A stretch of 64,000 bases of DNA from Lysobacter_F sp035645555 (GCA_035645555.1 DASQMI010000097.1:62001-126000); one strand, 5' to 3'. Positions 8,236 through 17,565 are shown, numbered from the stretch's first letter. Translations and numbers: made by a program. The notes: generated by a model not told the origin, from the letters alone.

Positions 8236-8265
8236 AAAGCCCGGCACTGCCGGGCTTTTTTGTTT
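8236..8265 (+). terminator. Rho-independent terminator after the cold-shock gene
   Basis: The hairpin aaagcccggc-act-gccgggcttt has a 10-bp perfect stem and runs into a T-rich tail (ttttttgtttt). It is the best intrinsic terminator in the window and lies 33 nt after the stop codon. Confidence 0.93.
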
Positions 8266-8332
8266 TACCCGTGCGCGCAATCACGCCGGCGTCCGCCGTT
8301 AAGCTCATCCGCCCTCACGACCGGGCAGAACG

Positions 8333-9298
8333 ATGCGGCTTGCTTCCGTCTTGCTATGGCTGGGCCTGCTGTTTCCGCTGGCCGTCTCCGCCGCCGAACC
8401 GGACCGGCGGATCGCCGTCACCATCGACGACCTGCCGTGGCAGTCGGCGGACAGCCTGGCACCGGACACGCTGCGCGCACGCCACGCGCAGCTGATGCGC
8501 GCGCTGCGGCAGGCCGGCGTGACGGGCGTCGGCTTCGTCAACGAAGGCAGGCTCGAGCGCGACGGGCAGCTGCAGCCGGAGCGGCTCGCGATGCTGCGCG
8601 ACTGGCTCGACGCCGGCTGGGAACTCGGCAACCACACGCACGGCCACGTCGACCTGCATGCGGTCGGCCTGGACGTCTATCGCGCCGACATCCTGCGCGG
8701 CGAGCGCCAGCTGCGCCCGCTGCTGGCCGCGCGCGGGCAGGCGCCGCGCTGGTTCCGGCATCCGTACCTGCGTTCCGGACGCAGCGCCGAGGACAAGGCC
8801 GCGCTCACCGCGTTCCTTGCCGAGCACGGCTACCGCATCGCGCCGGTGACGGTGGACAACAGCGAGTGGATCTGGGCCCAGGCGTACCGGCGCGTGCTCG
8901 ACGGCCCCGACACGCCGGAGCGCGCGGCGACGCTGGAACGCCTGCGCCGCGGCTATCTGCCGTACATGCTCAACAAGGTGGACTACTACGAGCAGCAGTC
9001 GCAGGCGCTGCTGGGCTACGTGGTGCCGCAGGTGTGGCTGATGCACGCCAACGAGCTCAACGCGGACACGTTCGCCGAGCTGGTGGCCGGGGTGCAGCGG
9101 CGTGGCTACCGCGTGGTGACGCTCGAGGAGGCGTTGCGCGACCCGGCGTATGCGCGGCCGGACGCCTACACCGGCCGTTTCGGCCCGAGCTGGCTGCACC
9201 GCTGGGCGATGGCGGAGAAGAAACCGCCGGCGTTCTATGCCGGCGAGCCGCTGGTGCCGAAATGGGTGCTCGACCTGGCCGGCGTGGAGGCGGAGTAG
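8333..9298 (+). CDS. Secreted polysaccharide deacetylase (NodB fold)
   Basis: A 321-residue protein with a signal peptide (cut after VSA, residue 20). The NodB signature starts at once: AVTIDDLP with Asp32-Asp33 (catalytic base and metal ligand), then NHTHGHVDLH with His101 and His105 as the other zinc ligands. Enzymes of this carbohydrate esterase 4 group remove N- or O-acetyl groups from peptidoglycan, chitin or exopolysaccharide. A lipoprotein box is absent, so it is probably periplasmic. The substrate is not evident from the neighbours. The ATG at 8333 begins the signal peptide and is the natural start. Confidence 0.9.
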   Translation: MRLASVLLWLGLLFPLAVSAAEPDRRIAVTIDDLPWQSADSLAPDTLRARHAQLMRALRQAGVTGVGFVNEGRLERDGQLQPERLAMLRDWLDAGWELGNHTHGHVDLHAVGLDVYRADILRGERQLRPLLAARGQAPRWFRHPYLRSGRSAEDKAALTAFLAEHGYRIAPVTVDNSEWIWAQAYRRVLDGPDTPERAATLERLRRGYLPYMLNKVDYYEQQSQALLGYVVPQVWLMHANELNADTFAELVAGVQRRGYRVVTLEEALRDPAYARPDAYTGRFGPSWLHRWAMAEKKPPAFYAGEPLVPKWVLDLAGVEAE

Positions 9299-9448
9299 GG
9301 CGCCTGACCCGGCACGCAGACGGCAGCGCCGCCACCCCCGCCCCTGGCTCATGCGTATGCGTGAACGCGTCAGCGCCGTTCACCGTGCTGAAGCGCAAGT
9401 TGCCGTATTAGCTCCTACGCTTTGTCCCGTGTCTTTGGGGTCGATGTC

Positions 9449-9751
9449 GTGGAGCTTGAAACGCGTCCGGGCTACGAACAGCTCATCATCCAGCTCACCG
9501 GGCTGAGGGCCTACCTGCCGGAACTGCGGCGCCGCCACGAGCGGCCGGACGAGGTGGTCGCCGCCCTGCTGCGGCTGTGGGGCCCGATCCTGCAGTCGGT
9601 CGCCGGCGACGACGAGCTGTGGTCGTTCGCCTACTTCGAGCTCGAGCAGATCCGCCACGCCGCCGACCCCAGCCTGGCGCCGCCGCGCCGCCGCAAGCCG
9701 CGCCGCCGCAACTGCGCGCGCCGCTGCTGCCCGGCCGCGCGTTCGTCCTGA
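9449..9751 (+). CDS. Small helical protein of unknown function, first of a similar pair
   Basis: A 100-residue protein that looks all-helical, with a very basic tail (PPRRRKPRRRN). I placed the start at GTG 9449, which has a gggg stretch about 10 nt upstream; TTG 9422 is an alternative. Its core (LTGLRAYLPELRRRH, then LWGPILQSVAGDDE, then a helix with an acidic FELEQI) matches the layout of the next gene (LGDIRASIPRLAQDH, LWQPLLARAGNE, EMELIL), so the two look like diverged duplicates. No known domain is recognised. It lies upstream of the c-di-GMP enzyme at 10178 in the same direction. Confidence 0.55.
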   Translation: MELETRPGYEQLIIQLTGLRAYLPELRRRHERPDEVVAALLRLWGPILQSVAGDDELWSFAYFELEQIRHAADPSLAPPRRRKPRRRNCARRCCPAARSS

Positions 9752-9851
9752 CCGGTTCACTCTGGCGGTGGGCCGGCTGAGGGTATTTCCTCAGTGCCAA
9801 GCGCAGCCGCCGCTGCCATGCTGGGCGTCCTTCAGGGGAACGCACCAGCCC

Positions 9852-10109
9852 ATGACGTCCGCCCAGGACGGGATCGAAACCATCGACCAGGCGGCCGCTG
9901 CGCTCGGGGACATCCGGGCGAGCATCCCCCGCCTGGCGCAGGATCATCCCGATCTCAACGAATTCCTGCCCGCGTTCCACGCGCTGTGGCAGCCGCTGCT
10001 GGCGCGCGCCGGCAACGAGAGTGTGCGCCGCTACCTGCTCGACGAGATGGAGCTGATACTGGTCGAGCTGCGCGCGTGGAACGCCGACCCGTTGTGGAGC
10101 CTGGCCTGA
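9852..10109 (+). CDS. Small helical protein of unknown function, second of a similar pair
   Basis: An 85-residue acidic protein, predicted helical, without signal peptide or membrane segment. It starts at ATG 9852 after an aggggaa ribosome site. It aligns over about 60 residues with the protein at 9449-9751, sharing the Leu-Arg-Ala, Pro-x-Leu-x3-His, Leu-Trp-x-Pro-x-Leu and Glu-x-Glu positions. The basic tail of the first protein is missing. It lies 68 nt before the CHASE4-GGDEF-EAL gene, so a role with that enzyme is possible, but only position supports it. Confidence 0.6.
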   Translation: MTSAQDGIETIDQAAAALGDIRASIPRLAQDHPDLNEFLPAFHALWQPLLARAGNESVRRYLLDEMELILVELRAWNADPLWSLA

Positions 10110-10177
10110 CACGGCTCAAGCCGGTGGCGGCACGGCCGATACCGTAGCGACCTGTCCTGCCACGGGGCGCCTCCGCC

Positions 10178-12544
10178 GTGTCCAGCGTGACCCAGCCCCG
10201 CGCTGCCGTCCCTCCGCCATCGCGACGCCTGCGCTCGATCCGCTTCCAGATCGTGGTGGCGGTGGCGGCCGCGTCGGTGATCGCCGCGCTGGTGCTGCTG
10301 CCGTTCGCGCAGCGGCTGATCGACCGCAGCTTCCAGGCGTTCGAGCAGGCGCACGCGGTGCAGGAGACCGAACGGCTGCAGCTGCTGCTGCGGCACGCCG
10401 GCGAATCGCTCGGTCGCACCGCGCTCGACTACAGCCGCTGGGACGAGACCGCGCAGTTCGTCGCCGGCACGCATCCGCGCTGGCTGGACGAACAGCTGAC
10501 GCCGGACGTGCTGGAGAACTTCGGCGCCAGCCTGGTGGCGGTGGTGAGCCCGACGCTGGACCCGGTCGGCGTGCGCGGCGAGCCGGCGATGCAGGCGCGG
10601 CTGCCGGCGTTGGTGCGCGAGCGCAACCTGTGCCAGCGCGCGCAGCTTCGCTCGCAGGCCCTGTACCGCTACGCGTTCCTCGACGACCGCCCGTACCTGC
10701 TGGTGTGCAGCCCGGTGCTCGCGCAGCACGCCGGCGCCACCCCGAGCGGCGCGATGCTGTGGGTGGTGCAGATGTCCGGCACCCGCCACGCCGAGCTGAT
10801 GCGGCTGGCCGGTTTCGCGTTCAAGCTGGCGCCGCCGCGGCTGGCCGCGGGCGACGTGCAGCTGCGCTTCGGTCCGGAGGCGATCGACGTGCGTCACGCG
10901 GTGCACGACTGGGACGGCCACGTCGCGCTCGATGCCGAGCTGCACCTGCCGCGTGTTCTCGGTGCGCAGCGGGTGACCATGACGCGCATCGCGCTGCTGG
11001 TGCTCGGCAGCGCGGTGCTGGTGCCGCCGCTGCTGGTGCTGATCCTGCTGGAGGCGCTGGTGGTGCGGCGCATCCAGCGCGTGTCGCACTGGGTGCGTGC
11101 AACCCGCATCGGCGGGCCGGTGGTGGTGGAGAGCCAGCTGCGGCGCATCGCCGACGGCCGCGCCGGCTTCGCCGAACTGCAGAAGCTGGCGCACGACGTC
11201 GCCGCACTGGCCGAGCATCTGGATGCGCTGCGCGCCGGCTGGCAGGCCGCGGCGATGAGCGATTCGCTGACCGGGCTCGGCAACCGCGCGCGTCTGATGC
11301 TCGACCTCGACCGCTGGATGGAAGCGCCGTCGTCGTGCATCGCGCTGATGCTGCTCGACCTCGACGGTTTCAAGGCGGTTAACGACACGCTCGGCCATCC
11401 CGGCGGCGACGCGCTGCTGAAGGAGGTCGCCACCCGGCTGTCGGCGCTGCTGCCGGAGGACGCGCGCGCCTACCGCCTGGGTGGCGACGAATTCGCGGTG
11501 GTGGTGCCGGTGCGCGTGCGCGACGACGTCGACGCGCTTGCCGAGCGGATGGCGCGCCAGCTGCGCTTCGTGCGCCAGGGACCGGACACCGCGCTGGTGG
11601 TCACCGCCAGCGTCGGCACCGCGTTCGCCAGCACCGACGAAATGCCCGCGGTATCGGAGCTGCTGACCCGCGCCGACGTGGCGATGTACGAAGCCAAGCG
11701 CATCGGCCGCGGCGGCTTCCGCCGCTACAGCCCGACCCTGCGCGCCGAGCAGCGCGAGCGCGTCGAAGTGGCGAACGCGCTGCGCGCCGCGCTCGACGGC
11801 AGCCGCGTGCACGCCTGGTTCCAGCCGATCACCGCCGCCTCCGACGGGCGCGTGCAGGCGCTCGAGGCGCTGGCGCGCTGGCACGAACCCGGCTGGGGCT
11901 GGGTGTCGCCGGCGCGCTTCATTCCCGCCGCGGAGAGCACCGGGCTGATCGCCGAAGTCGATCTCGCGGTGATCGCCAACGCGCTGGCGGCATTCGCGCC
12001 GCTGCGGCGCGCGACGCCGGAGCTGCGCCTGCACGTCAATGTGTCCGCACGCAGCCTCGCCGACGCCGGCTTCGTCGCGCGCCTGATCGCCAGCGTGGAA
12101 GGCTCCGGCGTGCCGGACGACGCACTCGCCCTCGAACTCACCGAGACCGACCTCAGCATCAACCACGAGCAGCTCGAGGACGCGCTGCGCCGGCTGCGCG
12201 GACGCGGCATGCACCTGATCATCGACGACTTCGGCGTCGGCGCGTCCTCGCTGGGGCGGCTGGCGGCGCTGCATCCGGACGCGATCAAGATCGACGGCAG
12301 CTTCGTGCGCGACGTGCACGGCGATGGCGGGCGGATCTGCCGCGCGATCATCGAGCTGGCGCGCGAGCTGCGGCTGGCGACCGTGGCCGAATACGTCGAG
12401 CGCGACGACCAGGCCAGCACGCTCGCCGGGATGGGCTGCACCGCGCTGCAGGGCTACGGCATCGCCCAGCCGATGCCGGCCGATACGCTGCGTGCGTGGC
12501 TCGCCGGGGCGGCCGCCGCGACGCCGGCCGTTACGCCGGCATGA
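10178..12544 (+). CDS. Membrane CHASE4-GGDEF-EAL c-di-GMP turnover protein
   Basis: A 788-residue signalling protein starting with GTG at 10178. A first membrane helix (about 23-45) is followed by a periplasmic domain with DYSRWDETAQFV, the CHASE4 signature, then a second helix (about 268-295) and a linker. The GGDEF domain has an intact GGDEF at 435-439 but no RxxD inhibitory site at the usual position. The EAL domain has EAL at 563-565, TETDLS, DDFGVGASS and AIKIDGSFV, so the metal and c-di-GMP residues look complete. It may therefore make or degrade c-di-GMP; which activity dominates cannot be read. The two small genes before it share its direction. Confidence 0.94.
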   Translation: MSSVTQPRAAVPPPSRRLRSIRFQIVVAVAAASVIAALVLLPFAQRLIDRSFQAFEQAHAVQETERLQLLLRHAGESLGRTALDYSRWDETAQFVAGTHPRWLDEQLTPDVLENFGASLVAVVSPTLDPVGVRGEPAMQARLPALVRERNLCQRAQLRSQALYRYAFLDDRPYLLVCSPVLAQHAGATPSGAMLWVVQMSGTRHAELMRLAGFAFKLAPPRLAAGDVQLRFGPEAIDVRHAVHDWDGHVALDAELHLPRVLGAQRVTMTRIALLVLGSAVLVPPLLVLILLEALVVRRIQRVSHWVRATRIGGPVVVESQLRRIADGRAGFAELQKLAHDVAALAEHLDALRAGWQAAAMSDSLTGLGNRARLMLDLDRWMEAPSSCIALMLLDLDGFKAVNDTLGHPGGDALLKEVATRLSALLPEDARAYRLGGDEFAVVVPVRVRDDVDALAERMARQLRFVRQGPDTALVVTASVGTAFASTDEMPAVSELLTRADVAMYEAKRIGRGGFRRYSPTLRAEQRERVEVANALRAALDGSRVHAWFQPITAASDGRVQALEALARWHEPGWGWVSPARFIPAAESTGLIAEVDLAVIANALAAFAPLRRATPELRLHVNVSARSLADAGFVARLIASVEGSGVPDDALALELTETDLSINHEQLEDALRRLRGRGMHLIIDDFGVGASSLGRLAALHPDAIKIDGSFVRDVHGDGGRICRAIIELARELRLATVAEYVERDDQASTLAGMGCTALQGYGIAQPMPADTLRAWLAGAAAATPAVTPA

Positions 12545-12548
12545 GGCG

Positions 12549-15020
12549 CTAGCCCAGCTTCGGCAGCTTCTGCCGCGTCGCCGCCGACCAGCCTTCCCAC
12601 GGGTCCTTGCGCTGGTTGGCCGCGCGCCGCAGCGCGCGCGCCATGTCGTATTCGGCGCCTGACTTCACCCGCCCGAGTTCATCCCAGCGGATCGGCACTG
12701 CCACCGGCGCATTCGCACGTGCGCGCAGCGACCAGCTCGCCACGCTGGTGGCGCCGCGCCCGTTGCGCAGCCAGTCGATGAAGATCACGCCCTTGCGCTT
12801 GGCCTTGGACGCGGTGGCGACGTAGCGCTGCGGCGCCTGGGTGGCCATCGCGTCGGCGAACGCCTCGCAGAACGCCTTGACCTTGGGCCAGGTCTGCTCC
12901 GGCGCGATCGGCACCACCACGTGCAGGCCCTTGCCGCCGGACGTGCGCAGGAAGCTCTTCAGGCCGATGTCCGCGAGGCGGTCGCGGACGTCGCGCGCGG
13001 CGGTGCTCACCGCCTTCCAGTCGACGCCTTCGCCGGGGTCGAGGTCGAACACCAGCCGATCCGGGCGTTCGACGTCGTCGATGCGGCTACCCCACGGATG
13101 CAGCTCCAGCACGTTCATCTGCACCAGGTCGAGCAGCCCATCGGCGCTGTCGATGTAGACGTAGTTCTCGCGGTCGCCTTCCTTCTCCTTGATCGCCACC
13201 GAGCGCACGTTGGCGCCGAGCGTCTCGGCATGGTGCTTCTGGAAGAAGCACGGGCCCTTGATGCCGTCCGGGCAGCGGATCATCGACAGCGGGCGGCGCG
13301 CCACTTCGGGCAGCAGCAGGTGGGCGATCGCGCGGTAGTAATCGGCCACCTGCTGCTTGGTGATCTTCGACTCGGGGTAGATCAGCTTGTCGGGGCTGCT
13401 GATCACGGGCCCGGGGGTCTGCGGCATCACGTCCTCCACGGTCTTGTCCTCGCGCAGCCGCTGGAAGCTGCCTTGGCGCACCAGGCCTTCCTTGCCCCAG
13501 CCGCGGAACTCGATTTCCGCGACCAGCTTCGGCTCGATCCAGGTCACGTCGCGCGGTAGCTGCGCGATGTGCGCGGGCAGCGCCACGGTCGGCTTGGCGC
13601 GCTTCAGCGGCGCCATCCGCTGCGCGAGCTGGCGCAGGGTGACGTCGTCGTAGCCGGTGCCGACGCGGCCGACGTAGCGCAGCTGGCCGTGCTCGCGGGT
13701 GGCCAGCAGCAGCGCGCCGAAACCCTGGCGGCTGCGCTTGGGCGCGGTGTAGCCGACCACGACGAACTCGTCGGTCTGCGCGTGCTTCACCTTCACCCAC
13801 GAGGTGGTGCGACCGGGGCTGTAGCGCGAGTCGACCGCCTTGCTGATGATGCCTTCCATGCCCTGTTTGGCGCTGGCGGCGAACACGTCGGCGCCGTGGC
13901 CGACGATGTGCTGGCTGTAGGCGAGCAGCGGATCCGGCGCGCGTTCGAGCAGCGCCTGCAGCAGCTGCTTGCGCTCGACCAGCGGCACGCCGGTGAGGTC
14001 GATGCCCTCCAGCCGCATCAGGTCGAACAGCACGTAGCGCAGGCTGGCGTTGGCCGAGCCTTCGAGCGTGCGCTGCAACGCGGCGAAGTCGTCGCGGCCG
14101 CGAGCGTCGAGTGCGATCAGCTCGCCGTCGAACACCGCATCGCGCACGCCAAGCCGCTCCAGCGCGACGGCGATGTCGGGATGCTCGTTGGTCCAGTCGA
14201 GATCGTTGCGCGAGCGCAGCCGCGCCCGGCCTTCGGCCACGTCGGCGAGCATCCGGTAGCCGTCCCACTTCAGCTCGTGCAGCCAGCCGTCGCCCACCGG
14301 CGGCGTCTCGCGCAGGCTGGCGAGCTGCGGCTTGATCGGTTCGATCGAACGCGCGGGGCGCGCGCCGGGCAGCGCGGCGGCGCGTTTGGCCCAATCGATC
14401 CGCGGAGCTCTGGTGCTGCTGCGGGTGGCGGAAGCCGGACGCGGTTTTGCCGTGCCGTTGCCGTTCGCCCTGCGTGCGCGCGCCGGGGGCGGGGCGTCGG
14501 GCGCGTCCAGCAGGTCGTCGGCCTCCAGGTCGCGCACGTATTCGTCGTCGCGCTTGATCAGCAGCCACTGCGGCTTGCCGCCTTCGACCTTCGCCGTGCG
14601 CACCAGCTTCCACGCGCCCTGCAGCTTGCGCCCGTGCAGGGTGAAGTCGAGCTTGCCGCGCGCGACGGCCTCGAGCGGATCGCCCTCGCTGCTCCACACG
14701 CCGTGGTCGAAGATGTCGACGTGGCCGGCGCCGTAATGGCCTTCGGGGATGTCGCCCTCGAACGTCGCATAGCTGAGCGGGTGGTCCTCGACCTCCACCG
14801 CCAGCCGCTTCTCGCCGGCGCGGTAGGACGGCCCTTTGGGCACCGCCCAGCTCTTGAGCGCGCCGTCGATCTCCAGCCGGAAGTCGTAATGGCGCCGGCG
14901 CGCGTGGTGCAGCTGGACGACGAAGATCGGCCGCGTGCCGTGCCCCTTCAGCAGCACGTCCGGCGCGGGCTCGGGAGTCTCGCGGAAGCTGCGCTTGCGG
15001 GTGTACTCGCGCAGGCTCAT
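12549..15020 (-). CDS. ligD: DNA ligase D, multifunctional end-joining enzyme
   Basis: An 823-residue LigD with three domains in the order seen in Pseudomonas: 3'-phosphoesterase (about 1-170, with QLHHARRRHYDFRLEIDG), ATP-dependent ligase (about 230-540, motif I ELKWDGYR with the adenylated Lys251), and archaeo-eukaryotic primase-type polymerase (about 555-823, catalytic Asp659 and Asp661 in FDLDPGEG, then RTSGGKGLH). It trims, fills and seals double-strand breaks held by Ku. The ku gene ends 55 nt upstream on the same strand, so the two form an operon. The linker between the first two domains (about 180-215) is Arg/Ala-rich. Confidence 0.97.
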   Translation of the reverse strand: MSLREYTRKRSFRETPEPAPDVLLKGHGTRPIFVVQLHHARRRHYDFRLEIDGALKSWAVPKGPSYRAGEKRLAVEVEDHPLSYATFEGDIPEGHYGAGHVDIFDHGVWSSEGDPLEAVARGKLDFTLHGRKLQGAWKLVRTAKVEGGKPQWLLIKRDDEYVRDLEADDLLDAPDAPPPARARRANGNGTAKPRPASATRSSTRAPRIDWAKRAAALPGARPARSIEPIKPQLASLRETPPVGDGWLHELKWDGYRMLADVAEGRARLRSRNDLDWTNEHPDIAVALERLGVRDAVFDGELIALDARGRDDFAALQRTLEGSANASLRYVLFDLMRLEGIDLTGVPLVERKQLLQALLERAPDPLLAYSQHIVGHGADVFAASAKQGMEGIISKAVDSRYSPGRTTSWVKVKHAQTDEFVVVGYTAPKRSRQGFGALLLATREHGQLRYVGRVGTGYDDVTLRQLAQRMAPLKRAKPTVALPAHIAQLPRDVTWIEPKLVAEIEFRGWGKEGLVRQGSFQRLREDKTVEDVMPQTPGPVISSPDKLIYPESKITKQQVADYYRAIAHLLLPEVARRPLSMIRCPDGIKGPCFFQKHHAETLGANVRSVAIKEKEGDRENYVYIDSADGLLDLVQMNVLELHPWGSRIDDVERPDRLVFDLDPGEGVDWKAVSTAARDVRDRLADIGLKSFLRTSGGKGLHVVVPIAPEQTWPKVKAFCEAFADAMATQAPQRYVATASKAKRKGVIFIDWLRNGRGATSVASWSLRARANAPVAVPIRWDELGRVKSGAEYDMARALRRAANQRKDPWEGWSAATRQKLPKLG

Positions 15021-15075
15021 GGCGTCGCGCCGATGGCGTGCCCGTGGCCGGCGGCCTCACCCGTGCGGCGCATGC

Positions 15076-16032
15076 TCAGGCCCGTTTGCGCCTGGCGGTC
15101 GGCGCCTTCTTGGCGGGCGCCTTGCGTGCGCCCTTCTTGGCCGCCTTCTTCGCCGCGCGCGGCGTGTCCTCGTCGCCTTCATCCGCATCGGCGTCGGCCG
15201 GCGGTGCGTCGGGAATCTTCTTCGCGGGCGTGCGCTGCTTGCGCGAGATGCTCTGCTGCAGCAGCGCCATGAAGTCCACCACGTTGGTCGCCGCGGTCTC
15301 CGGCACGTCGCTGGTGTCCTCGTCGTGGCGCACCACGCCGTGGGCGCGCACGCGCTCCTCGATGACCTTCTGCAGGCGCTCGCGGAACTCGTCCTTGTAC
15401 TCGTCCGGCGCCCACTCGGTGGACATGGTCTCGATCAGCTGCTGCGAGAACTCCAGCTCCTTCGCCGTGATCCGGTATTCGCCCTGCGCCTTCTCGGGGA
15501 TGTTGTATTCCTCGATGTCCACCACTTCCTGCGGGTAGCGCATCATCAGCAGCAACAGCGCGTTGCCCTGCGGCATCACCGCGCACAGATGCTCGCGGGT
15601 GCGGATCACCACCCGCGCGATGCCGATCTTGTTGGTCGCCTTGAGCGACTCGCGCAGCAGCACGTAGCCCTTCTCGGCCTTCTTCGCCGGCACCAGCACG
15701 TAGGGCTTCTCGAAATACTGCGGGCCCACCGCGTGCGCATCGACGAACGCCTCGACCTCGATCGCGTCGTGGCTTTCCGGCGCGGCCGACTTGATGTCCT
15801 CCGGCTCCAGCACGACGTAGCTGCCCTTGTCGTACTCGTATGCCTTGACGATGTCCTTCCACGGCACTTCCTCGCCGGTCTCGGCGTTGACGCGCTCGTA
15901 GCGGATCGGCGCGTTGTTGCGCGCGTCGAGCATGCGCAGCGAGATGTCGGTGCGGCGCTCGCCGGACATCAGCGAGACCGGGATGTTGAGCAGGCCGAAC
16001 GACAGGGTTCCGGACCAGACGGGACGGGCCAT
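15076..16032 (-). CDS. ku: Ku protein, double-strand-break end binding
   Basis: A 318-residue bacterial Ku that starts with MARPVWSGTLSFGLLNIPVSL, as in most Ku homologs. The core (residues 1-255) forms the homodimeric ring that threads DNA ends and recruits LigD. The tail after about residue 262 is rich in Lys, Ala and Asp/Glu and ends in a basic repeat (AKKAAKKGARK), like the C-terminal extensions that let Ku move inward along DNA. A GGAGG site sits before the ATG at 16032, which decides against the longer open frame. It is the first gene of ku-ligD. Confidence 0.97.
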   Translation of the reverse strand: MARPVWSGTLSFGLLNIPVSLMSGERRTDISLRMLDARNNAPIRYERVNAETGEEVPWKDIVKAYEYDKGSYVVLEPEDIKSAAPESHDAIEVEAFVDAHAVGPQYFEKPYVLVPAKKAEKGYVLLRESLKATNKIGIARVVIRTREHLCAVMPQGNALLLLMMRYPQEVVDIEEYNIPEKAQGEYRITAKELEFSQQLIETMSTEWAPDEYKDEFRERLQKVIEERVRAHGVVRHDEDTSDVPETAATNVVDFMALLQQSISRKQRTPAKKIPDAPPADADADEGDEDTPRAAKKAAKKGARKAPAKKAPTARRKRA

Positions 16033-16210
16033 GGCCGCCTCCAGTGGGGCGTTCTGGCTGGACAGGATTCGAGTATTTGGAGCGCACCGTGATGCGGGTG
16101 TGGTGGGGGCGGCGGCGCGCGCAGCCCGGTTATGCTGGCGTTCCGCTGCCTGCATTCCCCCCACGCGACGCCATGATCCGCTCCAGTCGCCGGCCCTGCC
16201 GGGGCGCCCG

Positions 16211-16504
16211 ATGACGGTCTACATCGACGACCCGGTCTGGCCGTGGCGCGGACGCCGCTGGGCGCACCTGATGGCCGACACGCTCGAGGAGCTGCATGCG
16301 TTCGCCGCCCGGCTCGGCATTCCGCGCCGCGCGTTCCAGGACAAGCGCAGCGGCGCGCATTACGACGTGCCGGAAGAGCTGCATGCGCGCGCGGTCGAAC
16401 TCGGCGCGCGCGCGATATCGCGCCACCGCGACCGTGCGCTGGTGAAGGCGGTGATCCGCCAGGCGAAAGCGCAGGCGAGCGTGCCGCCGCGCAGTGCGCC
16501 ATGA
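16211..16504 (+). CDS. DUF4031 domain protein
   Basis: A 97-residue protein beginning MTVYIDDPVWPWRGRRWAHLM. The opening aspartate-rich strand, the Trp pair and the later HAFAARLGIPRRAFQDK and HYDVPEELHARAVELGA segments are characteristic of DUF4031. The biochemical role of that family is not known to me. The start is set by the conserved N-terminus. It is divergent from ku, so 16033-16210 carries both promoters; a tatgct hexamer near 16130 is a possible -10 for this gene. Confidence 0.8.
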   Translation: MTVYIDDPVWPWRGRRWAHLMADTLEELHAFAARLGIPRRAFQDKRSGAHYDVPEELHARAVELGARAISRHRDRALVKAVIRQAKAQASVPPRSAP

Positions 16505-16519
16505 GCGGACGGTGTCCGG

Positions 16520-17413
16520 TCAGCCCGGCGGATGCCCGTAGACCCGGCCGGCGTCGCGGCCCGGCCGGTGCAGGCTGCCTTCCGGATTCTGCGGCGGCAG
16601 GTCGCTCTGCTGGCGCCTGACGTAGCTGCGCGCGATGCGGTCCATCACCCGCGGCAGCAGCTTGGACAGCGCGGTGTTCATCACCGCCATCGCGCCGACC
16701 CGCACGTCGCGGCCACCGAGCGTGGCCGCATCGAGGATCGCCTGCGCTACGCGATGCGGGTCGATCTGCGGTCCCGGCAGCTTGGGCTCGTGCTCGAGAT
16801 AGTTGCGCGCGTGCTGCGGGTAAGGCGTGTTGACCGCGGTCGGCTGGATCAGGGTGATGCTGACCGGCGCGCCATCGACTTGCTCGACCTCGGTGCGCAG
16901 CGCGTCGGTGAAGCCCTTCACCGCGTGCTTGGACGCGACGTACATGCCCTGGAGCGGCACGAACGCGTCGGACGCCTCGCTGCCCATGTTGATCAGCGCG
17001 CCGCCCTGCCGGCGCAGGTACGGCAGCGCGACCAACGAGCCGTACACCACGCCCCAGAAGTTGGTTTCGAACAGCCGGCGGTGGTCGGCGTCGCTGACCT
17101 GGTCGAGCCGGCCGTAAACGCTGACGCCGGCGTTGTTGACCCAGCTGTCGATGCGCCCGAACGTCGCCACGGTGTCGGCGGCGACCGCCTCCAGCTGCTC
17201 GCGGTCGGCGACGTCGGCCGGCAGCGGCAGCGCGTCACCGCCGGCCTCGCGGATCTCCGCGGCGATCATCTCCAGCACGTCGTCGCTGCGCGCCACCAGC
17301 GCGACCTTCGCGCCGTGCTCGGCGGCCAGCAGCGCGGTACACAGGCCGATGCCGCTGGACGCGCCGGTGATCACCATGACCTGTTCGTGCAGCGGCTTCA
17401 GGGCGGGCTTCAT
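16520..17413 (-). CDS. SDR family oxidoreductase
   Basis: A 297-residue short-chain dehydrogenase, longer than the minimal fold because of a C-terminal extension of about 45 residues. Motifs are complete: TGASSGIG near residue 16, NNAG, and YVASK with the catalytic Tyr and Lys. INMGSEAS holds the expected Ser. It groups with SDR proteins that carry a membrane-leaning C-terminal helix, but the extension here is Pro- and Arg-rich. The substrate is unknown. A cggag ribosome site precedes the ATG. It converges with the DUF4031 gene, leaving only 15 nt between the stop codons. Confidence 0.9.
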   Translation of the reverse strand: MKPALKPLHEQVMVITGASSGIGLCTALLAAEHGAKVALVARSDDVLEMIAAEIREAGGDALPLPADVADREQLEAVAADTVATFGRIDSWVNNAGVSVYGRLDQVSDADHRRLFETNFWGVVYGSLVALPYLRRQGGALINMGSEASDAFVPLQGMYVASKHAVKGFTDALRTEVEQVDGAPVSITLIQPTAVNTPYPQHARNYLEHEPKLPGPQIDPHRVAQAILDAATLGGRDVRVGAMAVMNTALSKLLPRVMDRIARSYVRRQQSDLPPQNPEGSLHRPGRDAGRVYGHPPG

Positions 17414-17565
17414 GGCGAACTCCGCAAGGGACGCGTGCAGTAGACGGCCGCGCGCGGTCGCCCGTCCGTGAAGCGCGGGCGCAGGCGCGGTGAAGCCGTC
17501 CGCGTCGCCGCGCGGTCGCGCTGCGCGTATGCTGTGCGCCGGTTTTCCGACGCCACCGTCCCGCC

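Noticed and set aside
16033..16210. Longer N-terminus for Ku (open frame to 16164)
   Set aside because: The extension is unlike any Ku, while MARPVWSGTLSFG with its GGAGG site is the conserved start.
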